Shown: positions 51,227 to 59,389 of the stretch, piece by piece
Numbering within the stretch: position 1 is the stretch's first letter
Layout of the letters: each line of letters begins with the position of its first letter
Assembly: GCA_944381635.1 (NCBI GenBank)
Contig: CALWLY010000013.1
Span: forward strand, 26,820-90,819
Source: an uncultured Lachnospiraceae bacterium
GTDB lineage: Bacteria; Bacillota; Clostridia; Lachnospirales; Lachnospiraceae
DNA: 64,000 bases
Direction of reading: 5' to 3'
Translations under genes and position numbers: made by a program
The notes under the pieces: generated by a model
The model's database searches: none
Told to the model about the DNA's origin: nothing
The model's input: only the letters and a program-made list of their open reading frames with translations

Positions 51227-52168
51227 ATGAAATACTTTGGTAAAAAACTGATAGCTATGGCTGTTACCATTTTGGTTGTTTCATTCCTCGTCTTCCTTGC
51301 ATTTGCAGTGATTCCCGGTGACCCGGCTATTTCCATGCTCGGCACGGAAGCCACACCGGAAAGGGTCGCTGCATTGCGGGAAGAAATGGGATTGAATCAG
51401 CCGCTGCTTGTAAGATATTTTTCATGGGTAGCAGGGGTGCTTCACGGAGATTTTGGAACCTCTTACAGCTATCAGATGTCGGTAACGGAAATGATCGGAG
51501 ATAAAATACCGGTAACTCTGATGCTTACCTTGCTTTCTTTTCTCATTATGCTCGTAATTTCCATACCTTTGGGTATTTTTACGGCAAGACATGAAGGCGG
51601 GAAAGCAGACAGATTTATTTATATTGTAAATCAGATTATTATGGCGATACCGCCTTTCTTTTCAGGAATTCTGATCACACTTCTTTTCGGAATCATTCTA
51701 AGATGGTTTACGCCGGGCGGCTATGTGTCTTATGATGTGAATTTCGGACAGTTCGTGGCGTATCTGTTCTTTCCGGCGCTTGCCATTGCACTGCCCAAGG
51801 CGGCCATGGCTGTAAAGCTGCTTAGAACTTCGGTTGCCAGCCAGGTGAAAATGGATTATACAAGAACTGCCTACAGCAGAGGAAACACCACAAAAGATGT
51901 ATTTTACAGACATATCCTGAAAAATGCACTGATCCCGGTCATCACGTTTCTGGGAATGACTCTGGCAGATATGGTGGCGGGAAGTATTATTATTGAACAG
52001 GTATTTAATGTGCCGGGACTTGGAAGAATTCTGCTCACATCCATACAGAACCGAGATTACCCAGTGGTACAGGCAATCATTGTCTGCATCGCTTTCCTGG
52101 TAATTTTCGTCAATTTCCTTGTGGATATTGCATACCGTGCCATTGACCCGAGGATTACTCTGGACTGA
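51227..52168 (+). CDS. ABC transporter permease, DppB/OppB type
   Basis: A 313-residue inner-membrane permease with six predicted helices. The N-terminal PGDPAISMLG and LRYFSWVAGVLHGDFGTSY-type region are family signatures, and the coupling-loop segment TAYSRGNTTKDVFYRHILKNAL contacts the ATPase. GCGGAGGCGAGGAT precedes the ATG. Second gene of the five-gene importer operon. Confidence 0.93.
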   Translation: MKYFGKKLIAMAVTILVVSFLVFLAFAVIPGDPAISMLGTEATPERVAALREEMGLNQPLLVRYFSWVAGVLHGDFGTSYSYQMSVTEMIGDKIPVTLMLTLLSFLIMLVISIPLGIFTARHEGGKADRFIYIVNQIIMAIPPFFSGILITLLFGIILRWFTPGGYVSYDVNFGQFVAYLFFPALAIALPKAAMAVKLLRTSVASQVKMDYTRTAYSRGNTTKDVFYRHILKNALIPVITFLGMTLADMVAGSIIIEQVFNVPGLGRILLTSIQNRDYPVVQAIIVCIAFLVIFVNFLVDIAYRAIDPRITLD

Positions 52169-52188
52169 AAAAGGTGGAAAAAACGGCG

Positions 52189-52986
52189 ATGAAGAAGAAA
52201 AAAAACTATAATTTAATTTTGGGCTGCATTCTGACAGGACTGGTGGTTGTCTTTGTTCTGGTGGGGCTTGTGTATACGCCTTATGATCCGGAGGCTATGG
52301 ACTCATCCTTAAGGCTGGCCGGGGTGTCTTTGGCTCATCCCATGGGCTGTGACAATTTCGGAAGAGATATTTTGAGCCGTGTAATAAAGGGAAGCGGGAC
52401 AACCCTTTTTGTGGCATTGGGAACGGTGGCTATCGGTACAGTGGCAGGAACCCTGATCGGAGCTCTCACCGGATATTTTGGCGGAATTGCAGATGAGATT
52501 TTAATGCGTATCATCGATGCGCTGTTTGCGTTTCCCTCTATTTTGCTGGCTCTTGTGTTTGTCAGTCTGTTTGGAAGCGGAAAATATAATGTGATGCTGG
52601 CGCTTGGAATTGCCTTTATCCCCTCCTTCGCCAGAATTGTGCGCAGCGAATTTATACGCTGTAAAAATATGGATTATGTGAAGCTTGCAAGACTTGCGGG
52701 AGCGGGACATCTGCGGGTCATGTTTGTTCATATTCTGCCCAATACCCTGTCCGTGCTGGTGTCCGCAGTTATGATCGGATTTAACAATGCGGTTCTGGCG
52801 GAAGCGGGCATGAGCTATCTGGGAATCGGTGTTCAGCCGCCGGATGCAAGTCTTGGACGCATGCTTTCCGAGGCGCAGACGTATCTTTTCTCTGCCCCCG
52901 GCTGCGCACTCTTTCCCGGTATCGTTATCATAATCATGGTTCTGGGCTTCAGTCTTTTGGGCGAAGGCCTGAAAAAAACAGCCTGA
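52189..52986 (+). CDS. ABC transporter permease, DppC/OppC type
   Basis: Permease partner of the preceding gene, about 265 residues with six helices. YDPEAMDSSLRLAGVSLAHP, GCDNFGRDILSRVIKGS and the coupling segment KLARLAGAGHLRVMFVHILPN are typical of DppC. ATG 52189 with AAGGTGG upstream is preferred; GTG 52174, five codons earlier, is possible. 20 nt after the DppB-type gene. Confidence 0.92.
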   Translation: MKKKKNYNLILGCILTGLVVVFVLVGLVYTPYDPEAMDSSLRLAGVSLAHPMGCDNFGRDILSRVIKGSGTTLFVALGTVAIGTVAGTLIGALTGYFGGIADEILMRIIDALFAFPSILLALVFVSLFGSGKYNVMLALGIAFIPSFARIVRSEFIRCKNMDYVKLARLAGAGHLRVMFVHILPNTLSVLVSAVMIGFNNAVLAEAGMSYLGIGVQPPDASLGRMLSEAQTYLFSAPGCALFPGIVIIIMVLGFSLLGEGLKKTA

Positions 52987-53001
52987 AAGGAGCGGAATTT
53001 C

Positions 53002-53808
53002 ATGATGCTGGAAGTAAATCATTTAAGTATAGAATTTCATGACCACCAGCTGCCGGAGACGGTAGTCAACGATTTTTCCCTGAAGATGAATGAGGGAGAT
53101 ATTGTGGGGCTGGTGGGGGAATCCGGTTCCGGAAAATCCATGACAGCTCTGGCAATTGCCGGACTTCTTTCCAGGCGGGATATGGAAAAGAAGGGAGAAA
53201 TCCTCATGGACGGGGTCAATCTGCTGACCTGCCCCAGGGAAGCTTTGAGAAAGCTTCAGGGAGATAAAATCGGCGTGATCTTTCAGGAACCAATGACTTC
53301 ACTGAATCCGGTCTACCGTATCGGATGGCAGGTGGAGGAGAGTCTGCGTATCCACAGACCCCAGATGAGTAAGGAAGAGAGAAAGCAAAGAGCGCTGGAA
53401 GTGCTGGCTGCTGTGGAGCTTTCCGATGTGGAGAGGGTATATCGCGCTTATCCTCATCAGCTTTCCGGCGGTATGCGTCAGAGAGTCATGATTGCAGCGG
53501 CTATGGTATGCAGGCCAAAACTTTTGATTGCCGATGAGCCTACCACAGCGCTTGATGTGACCATTCAGGCACAGATCGTGAAGCTTCTTCAGAAAATAAA
53601 CAGAGAAGAAAAGACAGCAATTCTGTTTATCTCTCATGATTTAAGCCTTGTGAGAAAACTTTGCCACAGAGTGGTTGTTATGCAGAAAGGCGATATTGTG
53701 GAGGATGCGGATATCGAAGCGGTTTTCAATCATCCCAGAGAAGAATATACCAAAAAACTGATCGCGGCAATTCCCAAATGTGAAAAGAAAAAAACGGCAG
53801 GAACCTGA
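53002..53808 (+). CDS. ABC transporter ATP-binding protein, DppD/OppD type
   Basis: A 268-residue ATPase: Walker A GESGSGKSMTA, Q-loop FQEPMTSLNPV, signature LSGGMRQR, Walker B LLIADEPTTALDV and the H-loop ISHDL. The usual C-terminal oligopeptide extension is short here (ends CEKKKTAGT). KGAGCGG-type site upstream (AAAGGAGCGG). Fourth gene of the importer. Confidence 0.94.
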   Translation: MMLEVNHLSIEFHDHQLPETVVNDFSLKMNEGDIVGLVGESGSGKSMTALAIAGLLSRRDMEKKGEILMDGVNLLTCPREALRKLQGDKIGVIFQEPMTSLNPVYRIGWQVEESLRIHRPQMSKEERKQRALEVLAAVELSDVERVYRAYPHQLSGGMRQRVMIAAAMVCRPKLLIADEPTTALDVTIQAQIVKLLQKINREEKTAILFISHDLSLVRKLCHRVVVMQKGDIVEDADIEAVFNHPREEYTKKLIAAIPKCEKKKTAGT

Positions 53809-53881
53809 CGATACAGAGGAAAATGGCTTTGACAGGAATTGAAAAAAGAAGAAAGAAACAACCGTAGAATGGAGATTGTCT

Positions 53882-54637
53882 ATGGAAAAAAATGTGCTTA
53901 CGGTTAAAAATCTGAACGTTTCCTATGAAGAGAGCGAAGGAAAGTTTTTTCAGAAAAAAAAAGACAGAGCCGTATTGAAAAATGTGTCCTTTACGATCCG
54001 TGAAGGAGAGGTAGTAGGACTGGTGGGAGAAAGCGGAAGCGGAAAGACTACGCTTTCCAAGGCGGTTCTTGGCATGTTAAAAAGATACGAAGGTGAAATT
54101 GTTCATTTCTCGGACAAGCCGCAGATGGTGTTTCAGGATCCTTACGGATCTTTGAATCCGGTAAAAAAAATCGGCTGGATCCTAAGTGAACCGCTTCGCT
54201 TAAAGGGAGGATACTCCAAAGAAGAACAGAAAGAAAAAGTGGAGCAGATGCTCTTGAAAGTAGGGTTGTCATCGGAGATTGCGGACAGATATCCGGCCCA
54301 GCTTTCCGGGGGACAAAGACAGAGAGTCTGCATTGCGGCAGCACTGATGCTTCGGCCCAAACTGCTGATCGCAGACGAACCGGTGTCAGCGCTTGATGTG
54401 ACCATTCAGGCGCAGGTTCTGAAGCTTTTGCAGAAACTGCAGAAGGAAATGGGACTGGCTATTTTGTTTATTTCCCATGATATGCGCGTGGTCTATCAGC
54501 TCTGCGACAGAGTACTGATTCTGCAGGACGGTGAAATCGTGGAGGAAGGGCCGGTGGAAGAGGTTTTCTTTTCTCCGAAGCATGCGTACACAAAAACGCT
54601 GCTGGAAGCGGCGGGAATACTGGAAGAAGGAGTCTGA
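53882..54637 (+). CDS. ABC transporter ATP-binding protein, DppF/OppF type
   Basis: A 251-residue ATPase: Walker A GESGSGKTTLS, Q-loop FQDPYGSLNPV, signature LSGGQRQR, Walker B LLIADEPVSALDV. YPFT-type OppF extension is absent; the C-terminus is short. ATG 53882 with GGAG 7 nt upstream; TTG 53876 is possible. The yqeG gene begins two bases after its stop, so it shares the transcript. Confidence 0.94.
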   Translation: MEKNVLTVKNLNVSYEESEGKFFQKKKDRAVLKNVSFTIREGEVVGLVGESGSGKTTLSKAVLGMLKRYEGEIVHFSDKPQMVFQDPYGSLNPVKKIGWILSEPLRLKGGYSKEEQKEKVEQMLLKVGLSSEIADRYPAQLSGGQRQRVCIAAALMLRPKLLIADEPVSALDVTIQAQVLKLLQKLQKEMGLAILFISHDMRVVYQLCDRVLILQDGEIVEEGPVEEVFFSPKHAYTKTLLEAAGILEEGV

Positions 54638-54639
54638 GT

Positions 54640-55146
54640 ATGCTTTTTGAAAAATTTTTCCCGGATGAATATGTGGATTCCGCATACGGGATCGATTATG
54701 AAGGATTGTATGAACAAGGCTATCGTGGTATCATTTACGATATAGATAATACGCTTGTTCCCCATGGAGCTCCTGCAGATGAGAGAAGCAGAGAGCTGTT
54801 TTCCAGACTGAAAAAAATGGGATTTCAGATCGTGCTGCTTTCCAACAACAAAGAGCCCAGAGTTAAAATGTTCAATGATGTGATGAAGGTGCGCTACATC
54901 CACAAAGCCGGAAAACCTTCGGTAAAAAACTACAAAAAGGCTATGGAAATGATGGGAACAACCACGGATAATACGGTTTTTATCGGGGATCAGCTTTTTA
55001 CGGATGTTTGGGGAGCAAAAAATGCAGGAATAAGAAACTTTCTTGTAAAGCCCATTCATCCCAAGGAAGAAATACAGATTGTGCTGAAGCGTATTCTGGA
55101 AAGAGTTGTGCTCTATTTTTATAAAAGGAAGAAACAGAATTCCTGA
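54640..55146 (+). CDS. yqeG: YqeG family HAD IIIA-type phosphatase
   Basis: A 168-residue HAD-superfamily phosphatase. The nucleophile motif is YDIDNTLVPHG, motif II LLSNN, the Lys in KAGKPS, and motif IV FIGDQLFTDVWGAK. The family sits next to aroE in many Firmicutes, as here, but its substrate is unsettled (phosphatidylglycerol-phosphate and others are proposed for relatives). Co-transcribed with the ABC transporter and aroE by spacing. Confidence 0.9.
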   Translation: MLFEKFFPDEYVDSAYGIDYEGLYEQGYRGIIYDIDNTLVPHGAPADERSRELFSRLKKMGFQIVLLSNNKEPRVKMFNDVMKVRYIHKAGKPSVKNYKKAMEMMGTTTDNTVFIGDQLFTDVWGAKNAGIRNFLVKPIHPKEEIQIVLKRILERVVLYFYKRKKQNS

Positions 55147-55185
55147 ACAGAACGGGAAAAGTTTGGATAGACAGAGGAGGGAATC

Positions 55186-56049
55186 ATGGTAGACGGTAAG
55201 ACAAAAGTATGCGGACTGATCGGAAATCCGGTGGAACACAGTATCTCTCCGCAGATTCACAATACACTGGCCAAAATGCTGGGAATTAATATGATTTATG
55301 TTCCTTTTCGTGTGGAAGAATCTTTGGTGGAAGAAGCGCTGAAAGGGGCGTGGGCACTTTCCATAAACGGACTGAACGTGACAGTTCCCCACAAAAGTGC
55401 GGTGATTCCTTTCTTAAAAGATGTGGACCCTCTGGCTGCCAAAATCGGAGCTGTCAATACGCTTGTGCGCATGGAGGACGGCTTTAAAGGCTATAATACC
55501 GATATGACCGGACTGCTGCGCGCCATGAAAAGCGACGGCATAAACCTGGAAGGGGAAGAAGTGATCATCATCGGAGCGGGAGGAGTTGCCCGCGCTGTGG
55601 CTTATCTGTGTGCGGAAAATGGCGGGAAACGTGTTTATATGTTAAACCGAAGCCTGGAGAAGGCTCAGGCGGTTGCGGGAGAAGTAAATGGCAATGCCGG
55701 AAGAGAGATTGTTGTTCCGCTGGCACTGACGGAATATGATAAAATTCCTGAAAAAAGGTATCTGACCATACAGGCTACCAGTGTAGGGCTGTATCCGGAT
55801 ACGGAGAAAGCGCCTGTGGAAGATGCGGCTTTTTACAGTCGGGTAAAAACAGGTTACGATTTGATCTATACGCCGGCAAAGACCAGATTCATGCGGCTGT
55901 GCAATGAGGCGGGAGCGTCGGCTTATAACGGACTGAAAATGCTCATTTATCAGGGGGTGGAAGCCTTTGAGAAATGGAATCAAACAGAAATAACGGAAGA
56001 GATGGCGTTGGAGATTTATGGGATACAAAAGAAAAATATGGAGAAATAA
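55186..56049 (+). CDS. aroE: Shikimate dehydrogenase
   Basis: NADPH-dependent reduction of 3-dehydroshikimate to shikimate in the aromatic pathway. N-terminal GNPVEHSISPQIHN and NGLNVTVPHKSAVIPF (catalytic Lys), then the nucleotide-binding GAGGVARAVAYL and NRSLEKAQ. 287 residues. RBS AGAGGAGGGAATC. Its 3' end overlaps the next gene by 32 nt, which encodes the two other aromatic-pathway activities, so the three steps are coupled. Confidence 0.96.
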   Translation: MVDGKTKVCGLIGNPVEHSISPQIHNTLAKMLGINMIYVPFRVEESLVEEALKGAWALSINGLNVTVPHKSAVIPFLKDVDPLAAKIGAVNTLVRMEDGFKGYNTDMTGLLRAMKSDGINLEGEEVIIIGAGGVARAVAYLCAENGGKRVYMLNRSLEKAQAVAGEVNGNAGREIVVPLALTEYDKIPEKRYLTIQATSVGLYPDTEKAPVEDAAFYSRVKTGYDLIYTPAKTRFMRLCNEAGASAYNGLKMLIYQGVEAFEKWNQTEITEEMALEIYGIQKKNMEK

Positions 56050-57139
56050 TGGGAATGTTGTTCTGACAGGCTTTATGGGCAGTGGAAAATCTACCGTAGG
56101 TATCCGCCTGTCTTACCGGCTGCGCCGGGTTATACTGGATACGGACAAGATCATAGAAAAAGAGCAGGGAAAAACAATTTCCGACATATTTGCACAGGAT
56201 TCTGAGGAAGGATTTAGACAGCTGGAGACGCAGCTTTTAAAGAGGCTAAAAGAAAAAGAGAGAAACAAGATTATTGCAACCGGAGGGGGAATCCCGCTCA
56301 GAGAGGAAAACCGCCGGCTTTTAAAGGAAATCGGTACAGTCATCTATTTAAGAGCAAAGCCGGAAACAATTTATGCCCGCCTTGCCCATGATAAATCACG
56401 TCCGCTTATTGCGGGAGAAAATCCTCAGGAGAAAATCCGCACACTTCTGGCGGAGCGAAGCGAAAAATATGAGGAAGGCGCAGATTTGATCGTGGATGTG
56501 GACGGAAAAAGCTTTCAGCAGATTGTAGATGAGATTGAGCAGCGTCTGTATTCTGTCAGAAAACGTGCCGGCAGCGAAACAGAAAAATTTGCTGCCGGAA
56601 AAGGAAAAAGCAGAGACATAAACCAAAAGGAACGGGAGAATAATACCGAAGTTCAGACGGAAGAGAAAAAAGCGGAAGAGCGCGCAAAGACGAGACCGGA
56701 AAAACTTCTGGTCATCAACGGTCCCAATCTGAATTTTCTGGGAATTCGGGAAAAAAGCGTGTACGGAACACAGGATTATAATTATCTTGTAAATCTGATC
56801 AGGGAAAAAGCCAGAAAAGAGCACTGTGAAATTGAAGTATGGCAGAGCAATCACGAAGGCGCTATCATTGACAGAATTCAGGAAGCTTATTTTGACGGAA
56901 CAGAGGGGATTATTATAAATCCCGGCGCCTATACCCATTACAGTTATGCAATACGGGATGCGCTCGCCAGCATTACCGTAGGGAAAGTGGAGGTTCATAT
57001 TTCCAACATTCATGAGCGGGAAGAATTCCGCAAAACATCGGTGACAGCACAAGTGTGTGACCTGCAGATTTACGGGGAAGGACTGGACGGTTATCTGCAT
57101 GCAGTTGACTTTCTGTTGAAAAAAGAAAAAAACAGTTGA
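56018..57139 (+). CDS. Shikimate kinase - type II 3-dehydroquinate dehydratase fusion
   Basis: A 373-residue bifunctional protein. Residues about 12-180 are shikimate kinase (Walker A GFMGSGKST at 18-26, LDTDKIIEKEQGKTISDIF, TGGGIP, SRPLI). A Glu/Lys-rich linker (about 185-228) follows. Residues about 229-373 are type II dehydroquinase: VINGPNLNFLGIREKSVYG (active-site Arg and Tyr), QSNHEGAIID, NPGAYTHYS, VEVHISNIHEREEFR. Start ATG 56018 with GGAG 4 nt upstream; no other start is available before the P-loop. The gene overlaps aroE. Together with aroE it covers the three consecutive steps from dehydroquinate to shikimate 3-phosphate. Confidence 0.95.
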   Translation: MGYKRKIWRNNGNVVLTGFMGSGKSTVGIRLSYRLRRVILDTDKIIEKEQGKTISDIFAQDSEEGFRQLETQLLKRLKEKERNKIIATGGGIPLREENRRLLKEIGTVIYLRAKPETIYARLAHDKSRPLIAGENPQEKIRTLLAERSEKYEEGADLIVDVDGKSFQQIVDEIEQRLYSVRKRAGSETEKFAAGKGKSRDINQKERENNTEVQTEEKKAEERAKTRPEKLLVINGPNLNFLGIREKSVYGTQDYNYLVNLIREKARKEHCEIEVWQSNHEGAIIDRIQEAYFDGTEGIIINPGAYTHYSYAIRDALASITVGKVEVHISNIHEREEFRKTSVTAQVCDLQIYGEGLDGYLHAVDFLLKKEKNS

Positions 57140-57154
57140 AAAAAAGCTGTTTTT
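57128..57154 (+). terminator. Weak terminator after the aroK-aroQ gene
   Basis: AAAAACAG pairs with CTGTTTTT (8 bp) across the stop codon. It is T-rich but short. Confidence 0.5.
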
Positions 57155-57164
57155 AGTTTACACT
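57136..57164 (+). promoter_or_regulatory. Candidate efp promoter
   Basis: TTGAAA (57136-57141) and TACACT (57159-57164) are 17 bp apart. A better -10 (TATAAT, 57164-57169) is 22 bp from the same -35. Confidence 0.45.
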
Positions 57165-57207
57165 ATAATAGAATTATAACGTGAAAATTTTAGGAGGAAG
57201 ATTTAGC

Positions 57208-57765
57208 ATGATTTCTGCAGGCGATTTCAGAAATGGTATCACAATCGAATTAGACGGAAACATTTTTCAGATTATTGAATTTCAGCATGTAAAACCTGGT
57301 AAAGGTGCAGCGTTCGTAAGAACAAAACTGAAAAACATCAAGAGCGGCGGTGTTGTAGAAAAAACATTCAGACCTACTGAGAAATGTCCTCAGGCACGTA
57401 TTGATAGAAAAGATATGCAGTATTTATATGAGGATGGCGATTTATACACATTCATGGATATGGAAACCTATGAACAGATTTCCCTGAATGCTGACACCAT
57501 CGGAGATGCTCTTAAATTTGTAAAAGAAAATGAAACCTGTAAAGTATGCTCTCACAACGGAAGCGTATTTGCAGTAGAACCGCCTCTGTTCGTAGAGCTG
57601 GAGATTACAGATACAGAACCTGGCTTCAAAGGTGACACAGCAACCGGAGCAAGCAAACCGGCTGTTGTTGAAACAGGAGCTACTGTTTATGTACCGCTGT
57701 TCGTAAACCAGGGCGATAAGATCAAGATCGATACAAGAACAGGAGAATATCTCTCTAGAGTATAA
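57208..57765 (+). CDS. efp: Translation elongation factor P
   Basis: Relieves ribosome stalling at polyproline stretches. [17 protein letters not shown], then [19 protein letters not shown] (Lys in the KPGKG loop, position for post-translational modification in some bacteria), and [13 protein letters not shown] at the end. 185 residues, three beta-barrel domains. ATG 57208 with AGGAGGAAG upstream; GTG 57181 is an unlikely alternative. Confidence 0.97.
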   Translation: MISAGDFRNGITIELDGNIFQIIEFQHVKPGKGAAFVRTKLKNIKSGGVVEKTFRPTEKCPQARIDRKDMQYLYEDGDLYTFMDMETYEQISLNADTIGDALKFVKENETCKVCSHNGSVFAVEPPLFVELEITDTEPGFKGDTATGASKPAVVETGATVYVPLFVNQGDKIKIDTRTGEYLSRV

Positions 57766-57803
57766 TGAGCGATCTGTTTTCGCAGATAGACTGCACACTG
57801 TAA

Positions 57804-57838
57804 GACAATGGATTTTTTTCCATTGTCTTTTTCTTTTA
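57804..57838 (+). terminator. Terminator after efp
   Basis: GACAATGGA and TCCATTGTC form a 9-bp stem followed by TTTTTCTTTT. The rest of 57839-58089 is AT-rich, with one small stem (GGGGAT/ATCCCC), and shows no gene. Confidence 0.85.
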
Positions 57839-58089
57839 TTATTATTATTATTTCAAAGGATTTATTTTTTCAAAGCCGGGGCTTTTGCCCTCAACATCAT
57901 ATATATATATGTAATAATACATTTTCATGATACGGGGATAATACGGGAATCCCCATCTCTAAAGTCAGCAGTGGCTTTTCGAAAAATCGCCGCAATTCGG
58001 AGGGGCGGAATCATACAAATTCCTTTAAGGTAAAACTGCAGCCGAATTTGTCTATTATCACATCTATTTACATTCAGAAAGGATTTATT

Positions 58090-59100
58090 ATGGATTTATT
58101 TACTTTTACAGAAAAAATAAAACGGGGGTTGGAAGACTTTTTTAAAGATCAGGTGACAGTGGAAGCTCACCAGATACCCAAAAACAATGGAATTTTGCTC
58201 TATGGGATTAGTCTGAAGGAAAAGGAGAGCAATCTGGCGCCCACGATATATATGGAAAGCTTCTATGAGGAATATCAGAAAGGAAAAAGTCTGGGAAAAA
58301 TTTTGTATGAAATTGTGAACCTGTATGAGAGGCACAAAAAGGAACGGGATATGGATATGGAGTTTTTCAGAGACTATGAAAGAGTAAAGGCAAGGCTGGC
58401 GTGGAAATTCGTGCATTATGAGAGAAATAAAGAGATGCTTGCCCATATGCCACATTTTGCCTATCTGGATCTGGCCATGGTGTTTTACTGCATGATGTTT
58501 CATGAAGAGCTTGGAAATATTTCCATTATGGTGCAGAAGGAGCATTGTGATTTGTGGGGGATTGACGAAGGACAGCTGCAGAAAGATGCTATGGCAAATG
58601 CTCAGCGGATTTTGCCTGCGGAGTGCATCAGCATGAGAAAACTTCTTCTGGAAGCGGAAACGGCATCCTTAAAGGAACAGATGCTTTCGGTGATCGGAGA
58701 AAGCATGCCGGAGGCAGAGGAAGAATGGGCGGAATCCATGGCGGAAGAGGCCGTAAAAAAAATGCAGGAGGAAGCAGAAAAAGAAGAGGATGAGGGTATG
58801 TATGTGCTGACAAATTGTCAGAGAATGTATGGGGCGGCAGCCATGCTGTATCCGGGGGAACTGGAAAAATTTGCCGAACAGAAAAAGTGCAGCTTCTTTA
58901 TATTGCCCAGTTCTGTGCACGAGGTGATCCTGCTTCCGGACAGAGGAGAAAAAGACCGGAAATTCCTTCAGGAAATGGTACAGGAGATTAACGAATCCTT
59001 TGTGGAGAAAGAAGAAGTGCTTTCTGATTCTGTTTATTATTATGACAGAGACAAAAAAGAACTGCTGTTTTTATTCCAGGATGGAAAAAATGCAGGATGA
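58090..59100 (+). CDS. DUF5688 family protein
   Basis: A 336-residue soluble protein of the DUF5688 family, common in Lachnospiraceae and of unknown function. Family features: KNNGILLYGISLKEKESNLAPTIY near the N-terminus, LYERHK, and the central LAHMPHFAYLDLAMVFYCM. There is a Glu/Lys-rich helical insert (about 220-245). No signal peptide. ATG 58090 follows AGAAAGGATTTATT. Confidence 0.85.
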   Translation: MDLFTFTEKIKRGLEDFFKDQVTVEAHQIPKNNGILLYGISLKEKESNLAPTIYMESFYEEYQKGKSLGKILYEIVNLYERHKKERDMDMEFFRDYERVKARLAWKFVHYERNKEMLAHMPHFAYLDLAMVFYCMMFHEELGNISIMVQKEHCDLWGIDEGQLQKDAMANAQRILPAECISMRKLLLEAETASLKEQMLSVIGESMPEAEEEWAESMAEEAVKKMQEEAEKEEDEGMYVLTNCQRMYGAAAMLYPGELEKFAEQKKCSFFILPSSVHEVILLPDRGEKDRKFLQEMVQEINESFVEKEEVLSDSVYYYDRDKKELLFLFQDGKNAG

Positions 59101-59169
59101 AATTTGTGAAACTTTTGTGTTTCCTTTTCGAAGAAAATCTTAATTTGATAAAAATTTAAATCTGACTAC

Positions 59170-59198
59170 TGGACATCACAAAAAAGTTGTGCTATGAT
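59170..59198 (+). promoter_or_regulatory. tRNA-Arg promoter
   Basis: TGGACA (59170-59175) and TATGAT (59193-59198), 17 bp apart, 54 nt before the tRNA. Confidence 0.7.
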
Positions 59199-59251
59199 AT
59201 GCCAGAGTGATGCAAGAAATGATTTTGTGATGAGAAATTATCATAAAATGA

Positions 59252-59323
59252 GCACCCGTAGTCTAATGGATAGAACGAAGGCCTCCGACGCCTTTAATGC
59301 AGGTTCGATTCCTGTCGGGTGTA
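59252..59323 (+). tRNA. tRNA-Arg (anticodon CCG)
   Basis: A cloverleaf can be drawn by eye: acceptor GCACCCG/CGGGTGT, anticodon stem AAGGC/GCCTT with loop CTCCGAC (anticodon CCG, reading CGG), and T arm GCAGG-TTCGATT-CCTGT. The D arm is weak (TCT/AGA). The CCA end is not encoded. The tRNA sits inside a 14-bp flanking stem (59202-59215 with 59326-59339). Confidence 0.9.
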
Positions 59324-59389
59324 TTTTGCATCACTTTGGCATTTACAGAGTAATTTTCACAGTGTTTTAGGGATGAAGGTGAATCAGGA

